Part shown: positions 61,001 to 64,000 of the stretch, piece by piece | How the letters are laid out: the number at the start of each line of letters is the position of its first letter | Numbering within the stretch: position 1 is the stretch's first letter | NCBI GenBank assembly: GCA_015231375.1 | Contig: JADGBT010000016.1 | Location: 1-64,000 of the forward strand | Length of the DNA: 64,000 nt | DNA from: Magnetococcales bacterium | GTDB lineage: Bacteria; Pseudomonadota; Magnetococcia; Magnetococcales; Magnetaquicoccaceae | Direction: 5' to 3' | Translations under genes and position numbers: made by a program | Notes under the pieces: model-generated | The model's input: only the letters and a program-made list of their open reading frames with translations | What the model was told of the DNA's origin: nothing | Database searches by the model: none

Positions 61001-64000
61001 GCCGCCATCCAGCAGGGTATCGCTCCAGGAGGTTCCTGCCAGGAACAGCACGTCGTTGTCCCCTTCCAGCCGCACGGTATCCGCGCCCGGGCCCGGTCTG
61101 ACGAAATCCCGTCCCGCCCCGGTGGTGATCGTATCCGCACCGGTCGTGCCACGGATCAGATCATCGTCCGACGTGCCGACGATGGTGGTGGAAACCGGCG
61201 ATCCCTGGAAAAAGAGCGGCGCATTGAACGCATTGTAGGAGTATCCGCCATCATACAGGATCGCCTTGTTGGTCTCCGTCGAATACAGGAAGTATCCGGA
61301 AGCACCCATGGAACTCAAGGCATCACTCGGATTGCTCTGACTGATCTGATAGGTGTGCTCTCCCACCCGCACCGACTCGATGTTCTTGAACGAAAGAGCC
61401 CCGCCATTGGCGTCGGTCCACAGATGGGTTCCGTTGGTGAAGCTGCGGGAGACGAAACTGTCCAACTCCGTCATGCCGGTATACTGGACCGACAGGGTGT
61501 CGGTCCCGCTCCCGCCATTGATATGATCCAGAAACGCTCCGCTCTTGTCGCTCACCCGGATCAGGTCGTTCCCGCCACCGGCATGAATGGAATCATTGCC
61601 CGCGAGACCATCGAAGGTGTCGTTGCCCATGCCCCCGGTGAGCAGATCGTTGCCCGAGGTGCCGGTCACGGTCAGAGGGGTCTGGGTCATGCGAATGAAA
61701 TGCAGCGCATTGAGATCGGTAGCGGTGACCCCTTGAAAGATGGCCAAAACATCCCCGGTGGCCGCCACACGCACGATGGTATCCGCGACGTTGGCCCCGT
61801 CACCCTGGGTCAAAGAGAGGTCGCTGTAGACCAGGGTGCCGCTCAACCCGACGCCATCCTCAAGATGGGAGAAATCCTGGATCACGTCCGCTTTGGAAAG
61901 CTCCGTCCCTCCCTCGGCCGGACCGATCACGAACCGGTCGTTGCCATTGCCACCTTTCAGGATATCCGCTCCGGCGCCACCATCCAGGAGGTCATCCCCC
62001 CAACCGCCGTCCAGGGTATCCGCCCCGGCGCCACCGGTGAGGAGGTCGTTGCCGTCCAGCCCCTGGATCACCCACCCGTCGGCGTTGGGAGCCGTGAGGG
62101 TATCATTCCAATAGGTTCCTTGCAGAATGGTTCTCAATCCCAGGAAACCGGTCACGGCCTCGGCCACCCCATCGCTCACCGAAACGGCGATCTGCATGGT
62201 CTGGGTGAGCATCGTCTGCGCGGTGAACGTCACCCCGGCCAGCAGGGCGTTGACATCCGCCGTCGCGCCACTGGCGCTCCAGACCGTGCCATCGAAGGTC
62301 GAAGTCACCCCATTGGAGGTACCCGTGGACAAGGTTCCACTCACCCCCTGAGGCAGGGTCAGGGTGGCGGTCACCTGGGTGCTGTCCACATCCTGAATGA
62401 TCAGGTTGGGCAGATCGTAAACCGAAGTCTCCGGGGCAAGACCCACCACCGCGTTGAGATTGGCGACGGTCGGAGCGTCGTTGACCGGGGTGACCGTGAC
62501 ACTCTTGGTGCCGTTCAGGGTCACGAAATCATCCGTCACCATGGTGGAGATGGAGAAATCCTGCGCCCAGTCGGCATCCGGGATGAAATTCACGCCCGCC
62601 AGCAACACATTGACATCCTCCACCGAACCGGTGGCGCTCCAGGCGGTCCCGTTGAAGTGGGACGTCACATTCCCGGAGGTGGCCGTGCTGAAATCACCGG
62701 CCTGGGAATCAGAAAGGGTCAAGGTGACGGTGATGATCTCACCAGGATCCACATCGGTCACCACGATATCGTTCAGGCTGAACGCCGGTGCGCCTTCGGT
62801 CAGGGATTCGGCGCTATTCAGCCCGGTGGCGGTCGGGGGATCGTTGACATCGGCGACCACACTGGTGGGATCGCTGGTGACATGCTCCAGGTTGCCGAGT
62901 CCATCGGTATAACTCACCTTCACCTGGATCACCTTGCCCACCTCGGCAGCCGACAGCAGCAAGGTCTCTGCCGTGGCTCCGACAATCGGATCCCCATTGG
63001 CCAGCCATTGATACGCCAACGTCGCGGTATCGATGCCATCCAGATCGGCCAGGGTATGGGTGGCGCTCAAGGTCTGGCCTTCGGCGATGCGATCCCCGCT
63101 GTGCAACTGGATCGCGTCGATCTCCTCCCAGGCCGAACTGTTGTGGGCCGTATCAACGGAGACCTTCAGCCCCTTTACCAGAAACTCGGTGGCACTCCAG
63201 TTGGCCTGAAAATCCACCGGTTGACCCGGTTGGCTGGGATCCACCCCGTTCCACACGGTGTGCAGCACGCCGTCGAGATCCATGGCGTCGATCTGTTTGA
63301 CAAAGCCGTTGCCATAGGTCTCGCGGATGGTGGCCCCGGTGGCATGCACTGGGGTATCAAACAAAACCGTGACATATTCGAGGCCCGCGTTGCTCGGGGA
63401 AGGCGCCCACGACGTGGAGATGTCGCCATAACCGAAGGTATTCGGCTCCCCCAGCACCTGATTGGCAGACCAGCTGCCCGTGGACCACTGGGAGCTGAAA
63501 TCATGCACCGCCGAGGCGTACTGGGAGCCGGAACCGGTGGCGCCTCCAATCACGACGCTGCCGGTGGGGGCGTCGTTGGCATCGGTGACCGTGACGGAAC
63601 CGGCGGAGACCAGACTCTCCGAGGTGCCCTGGAGGTCGGTGTAACGCACCTCCACGGTCATCACCTTGCCCACCTGACTCTGGGTCAACAACAGGGAGCT
63701 TCCGGTCGCGCCGGAGATCGCCGTTCCGCCCGCGTACCACTGATAGCTCAACACTCCCAGACCATCCGGGTCCGCAATCGCCGCATGATTCACGCTCAAG
63801 GTCTGACCCTGCGCGACGGTGCCGACGATGACCGGTTCACCGGTGGGGGTGTCGTTGACGTTGGCCACGCTCGCGGTGGCCTGACTGGTGACGCTTTCGG
63901 GAAAACCATGCTCATCGGTATAGAGCGCCTTCACCGTGATCACTTTCCCCACATGGGACTGGGTTAACAGCAGGGAGTCCCCGGTGGACCCCGAAAGAGT
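52019..64000 (-). CDS. Giant RTX protein, type I secretion substrate (5' end beyond the window)
   Basis: At least 3993 residues; the frame is open at base 64000, so the start is off the window. From the visible N-terminal side: Ig-like repeats with GQTLSV and YQWYAGG-type strands and NDAPT linkers, interrupted at about 63540-63090 by a discoidin-like domain (YVTVLFDTPVHATGATIRE) that resembles the pappalysin SD-scarf fold. After two or three further Ig/cadherin-like units, calcium-binding RTX nonapeptides (GGxGxDxLx) begin near 62090. About ten tandem modules of ~270 residues follow, each with an RTX block and a DxITDF...LPGGPV beta-domain. The C-terminus has a final RTX block and a secretion-target-type domain (VDQITDFTPGQDKI). 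It is likely a surface adhesin or matrix protein folded by extracellular Ca2+. TolC-like, ABC and HlyD-like genes follow in the operon. Confidence 0.95.
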   Translation of the reverse strand, partial: TLSGSTGDSLLLTQSHVGKVITVKALYTDEHGFPESVTSQATASVANVNDTPTGEPVIVGTVAQGQTLSVNHAAIADPDGLGVLSYQWYAGGTAISGATGSSLLLTQSQVGKVMTVEVRYTDLQGTSESLVSAGSVTVTDANDAPTGSVVIGGATGSGSQYASAVHDFSSQWSTGSWSANQVLGEPNTFGYGDISTSWAPSPSNAGLEYVTVLFDTPVHATGATIRETYGNGFVKQIDAMDLDGVLHTVWNGVDPSQPGQPVDFQANWSATEFLVKGLKVSVDTAHNSSAWEEIDAIQLHSGDRIAEGQTLSATHTLADLDGIDTATLAYQWLANGDPIVGATAETLLLSAAEVGKVIQVKVSYTDGLGNLEHVTSDPTSVVADVNDPPTATGLNSAESLTEGAPAFSLNDIVVTDVDPGEIITVTLTLSDSQAGDFSTATSGNVTSHFNGTAWSATGSVEDVNVLLAGVNFIPDADWAQDFSISTMVTDDFVTLNGTKSVTVTPVNDAPTVANLNAVVGLAPETSVYDLPNLIIQDVDSTQVTATLTLPQGVSGTLSTGTSNGVTSTFDGTVWSASGATADVNALLAGVTFTAQTMLTQTMQIAVSVSDGVAEAVTGFLGLRTILQGTYWNDTLTAPNADGWVIQGLDGNDLLTGGAGADTLDGGWGDDLLDGGAGADILKGGNGNDRFVIGPAEGGTELSKADVIQDFSHLEDGVGLSGTLVYSDLSLTQGDGANVADTIVRVAATGDVLAIFQGVTATDLNALHFIRMTQTPLTVTGTSGNDLLTGGMGNDTFDGLAGNDSIHAGGGNDLIRVSDKSGAFLDHINGGSGTDTLSVQYTGMTELDSFVSRSFTNGTHLWTDANGGALSFKNIESVRVGEHTYQISQSNPSDALSSMGASGYFLYSTETNKAILYDGGYSYNAFNAPLFFQGSPVSTTIVGTSDDDLIRGTTGADTITTGAGRDFVRPGPGADTVRLEGDNDVLFLAGTSWSDTLLDGGDGADWLHFGYSGQYSAVTYSLADTSALHFENLFGSQSGDTLTGDANDNEIRGAGGSDSLMGGVGNDTLYGDQGPTSAYWNDYVYYYNLTYWSYGDSGDDVLNGGKGSDTLTGGSGQDTFVLDAGLVSQAGSSFVIDGSDTVTDFDVTQDVIDLAGVLTGLGYTGTTPFTAGWLKLEQVDSHAVIRVDVSGLGTNYSTTLLTLNNVTTSGVSGRILLGVENQVVNGDQSANTLKGGLGNDTLSGLEGNDSLYGDYGNDQLLGGSGNDILYGDTGTDSLNGGDGWDSLYGGSGNDLLDGGSDGSTDYLYGGEGDDLLIGQGYLRGDGGHDSLRGSGWLDGGTGDDFVLGGDGADTLIGGAGSDTLSGGLGNDTFVMDDTVLRVEYGYNQESVWNEIITVEGIDRIEDFSAGDTLDLSGLLSVAGYSGSNPFGDGWLTAVQVGDDTEIRMDLKGLGTDFSSTLVVLTRVSLLDLVTGLLPGGPVVTVILQGDAAANTLKGGVGDDTIAGAGGNDQITGGAGNDLLSGDSGHDTLYGNDGNDTLKGGYGQDSLYGGTGNDILEGGEVGYGYNEYYGYYNGDSLYGEAGDDTLTGYGYLSGGDGRDTLNGSGSLSGGAGNDTLTGNGTLSGDGGDDILVASDGDDILNGGAGSDTLTGGEGTDIFRLDWDSMVYDYALSRYVISGSDTITDFAVGDRLDVSGVLGHAGYSGSNPFADGWLRADQEGTDLVIRMDSKGLGTLYSEKLVTLKNVTVQDLLLNMLPGGPVLDMTLTGDASANTLISGSGRDTLSGLSGDDTLTAGAGDDTLLGGSGNDTLNGNAGNDSLSGEYGSDSLYGGAGNDTLDGGGIDYVSYYGYGDSLYGEEGDDTLTGYGTLSGGAGNDTLNGIGSLAGGDGNDTLTGNGMLYGNAGNDILIASGGDDTLNGGAGSDTLTGGEGSDIFMMEWDTATYDYTASKYVIDGSDTITDFTAGDQLNLSGLLNRMGYYGSNPFGEGWLRTEQSGSDLLIRLDPTGTGVDYSVTLVTLKGITQSDLAGALLPAGPVIDLTLTGDQGNNSLTGDAGNDLLTGLGGNDTLHGNAGNDTLLGGYGADYLYGGAGDDTVDGSAENAGDQLYGESGNDILTGHGYLYGGEGNDTLTGSGILYGDAGQDVLNGNGQLYGGAGDDTLTGSAGDDQLRGERGSDTLTGGLGSDVFYIDGSSIFYDYTLSRYVVDGSDTITDFGAGDKLDLSGVLGSLGYYGSSPFADGWVKAEQVGSDLVLSMDSTGAGTSYTTTLVTLKNMTSDGLVGRILPGGPVTSQVLNGDGGANTLTGDNGDDTLTGFGGSDSLTGGGGLDLLSGGGGNDTLYGNAGNDTLNGGYGSDYVYGGAGDDTIVGGGGNNADVLYGEAGNDTISGQGSLYGGDGDDHLTGNGVLYGEGGNDTLTGSGSLSGGVGNDTLTAFGGDDSLNGEGGSDTLTGGDGADSFTMDWYSITYDYTLGKYVVDGSDIITDFGVGDSLNLSGALSRVGYYSSNPFGAGWLKAEQVGSDTQILVDVTGQGTNYAGLLVTLQNVTATNLLTSSMSGGVLKYTAGDGSELGTTVTGTTGSDTLRGEAGNDSISGGDGGDTLYGDSGSDTLNGEAGQDTLSGGYGSDSLYGGADNDTLTGGDDGSTDYLYGEAGDDALTGDGYLYGGTGNDTLIGHGYLSGDAGNDTLTGSGTLTGGDGDDTLTGADGDDSLTGSAGADLYTGGAGSDTFTLDWYSITYSSALSSYVVDGSDVITDFALGDRLDLSGALNHLGYYSNNPFVDGWLQSELVGTDLIIRVDLNGGGDSYSATLVTLNNIASLTALGSILPGGPVIDRVLDGTGESDTLTGGSGSDILTGFGGNDTLTGNEGNDTLSAGSGNDTVYGNGGNDTLTGGYGADALYGGAGNDTLDGGDDINNDSLYGEAGDDTLTGNGYLYGGEGNDTVAGTGHLYGDAGNDTLSGSGTLSGGAGSDTLVGGGGDDTLSGDAGSDTLTGGGGSDTFVMDWYSMRYDYTLSKYVVDADVITDFTLGDTLNLSGLLNNVGYYNTTPFEDGWLQAEQVGSDLLIRLDSNGGGDGYTELVVTLQNVTSMAVLDGVLPGGPSVDRILTGDGKANTLVGASGNDTLYGMGGNDDLTGNNGNDTLSGGAGSDTLRGNGGDDTLSGGYGTDYLYGGDGNDTLAGGNDVSWEYLYGDAGNDTLDGYGNLSGGAGNDTVRGGGYLYGDEGDDTLNGSGLLYGGYGADTLVGSGGDDTLNGQQGSDTLTGGTGKDTFTMDWSSLQYDYTLSQYKVDSDVITDFAAEDRLDLSGMLSNLGYYGTTPFGDGWLQAEQVGTDLVIRVDYNGGGDNYVDTVVTLLNATPLTILASILPGGPVVDQALTGDAGNNTLVGGSGNDTLSGLGGNDDLTGNDGNDTLTGGGGDDTLRGNAGADTLSGGFGSDSLSGGLGNDTLSGGSDGSWDSMDGDDGDDSVTGLGYLYGGAGNDTLQGGGYLYGENGDDTLNGRGYLYGGDGNDILIGSDGEDSLRGDRGSDTLTGGAGADLFIMDGSQLTYDYTLSRYVSDGSDTITDFTAEDRLDLSGTLYNCGYYGSNPFGEGWLKAEQVGTDLVIRLDYNGGGDNYSDTLVTLQNATLDVLATSVLPGSVQVNYSQTSANDAFVGNGLDTRFLWDQNTPFGGNDTIQDSGGQDALVFGNLHDVAIRFGPSATAGSENLQVQIDSGILPVGGGTASLTFAAPESQIDLSRSVESIRATDGGLDSSSTAKMYDVAPETGLSGITTGHAAYVAVGDAGNDRLDMSGMLDAQHTLVLGRSGNDTLVGSAGQDTLVGGVGDDLLQGGEGKDTLTGGAGADVFHYGSVTEGSGSFELVDQITDFTPGQDKIRLMDSGFGSIQSQAGGQLTTGVNYVEIAYAAGSVNDLQTAMQNGVLDGLATTAGVAGGTDYLAFLTFTDNDGGTDSGQCLLYDADTGSAGGMTVLAELPHVTATQFSHTDVTFG
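53070..60900 (-). repeat. About ten tandem ~810-bp modules inside the RTX gene
   Basis: The conserved GGPV-type segment recurs near 53880, 54690, 55500, 56325 (degenerate), 57130, 57895, 58715, 59560 and 60355, with spacings of roughly 765-840 bases; a further degenerate copy ends near 53070. Each unit has canonical 9-residue RTX turns, then three or four 15-residue repeats, then the DxITDF domain. Copies nearest the C-terminus (53070-55500) resemble each other most (NGGGD signature), suggesting recent duplication there. Confidence 0.9.

Overview
The window is GC-rich chromosomal DNA from a Gram-negative bacterium. Outer-membrane secretion genes, an rpoE/rseC/degP envelope-stress operon, MltA and UppP all point that way. 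Two bacterial voltage-gated cation channels, very many hybrid histidine kinases, a hemerythrin, GapR and a CbbQ/CbbO pair together resemble the Magnetococcales (Magnetococcia) or a related deep-branching proteobacterium. That assignment is an inference from gene content. I saw no transposase, phage gene or CRISPR array.

Layout. 1-2300: a terminator belonging to an off-window gene, a gene-poor stretch, tRNA-Ala(CGC), uppP and a DUF423 membrane protein. 2315-5737: a two-gene signalling unit, a metallo-beta-lactamase/cyclic-nucleotide-binding protein followed by a receiver-PP2C phosphatase. 5850-9671: an old-yellow-enzyme reductase, gapR and an OmpR/EnvZ-type pair. 9765-14607 is the most unusual part. 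It is a compact minus-strand cluster with two tandem voltage-gated channel paralogues, a periplasmic-binding-protein/pentameric-ligand-gated-channel fusion, and a FemAB-like protein. 15145-17120: mltA and an unknown gene. 17143-34730: two divergent signalling operons, each headed by a lone periplasmic solute-binding protein with no permease or ATPase. Together they carry five histidine kinases, ten receiver domains and one HPt domain. 34741-36830: short tandem repeats, a DUF4189 protein, a candidate small RNA, a cold-shock gene and a hemerythrin. 36906-42386: an M3 oligopeptidase, cbbO-cbbQ and rpsU. 42541-45625: rpoE, a zinc anti-sigma factor, rseC and degP, with no rseB. 45763-47391: nadB. 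47402-64000: a type I secretion operon in the order giant RTX protein (5' end off the window), TolC-like, ABC transporter and HlyD-like adaptor.

The strongest candidate for a little-described system is the channel cluster. A periplasmic ligand captured by the fused binding domain could open a cation-type pentameric pore, and the depolarisation could then engage the two co-encoded voltage-gated channels. Also unusual are the RTX protein, with about ten tandem ~270-residue modules built partly from a 9+6-residue RTX variant, and the twin solute-binding-protein-headed phosphorelays. All functions are read from sequence motifs and general family knowledge. No searches were run.
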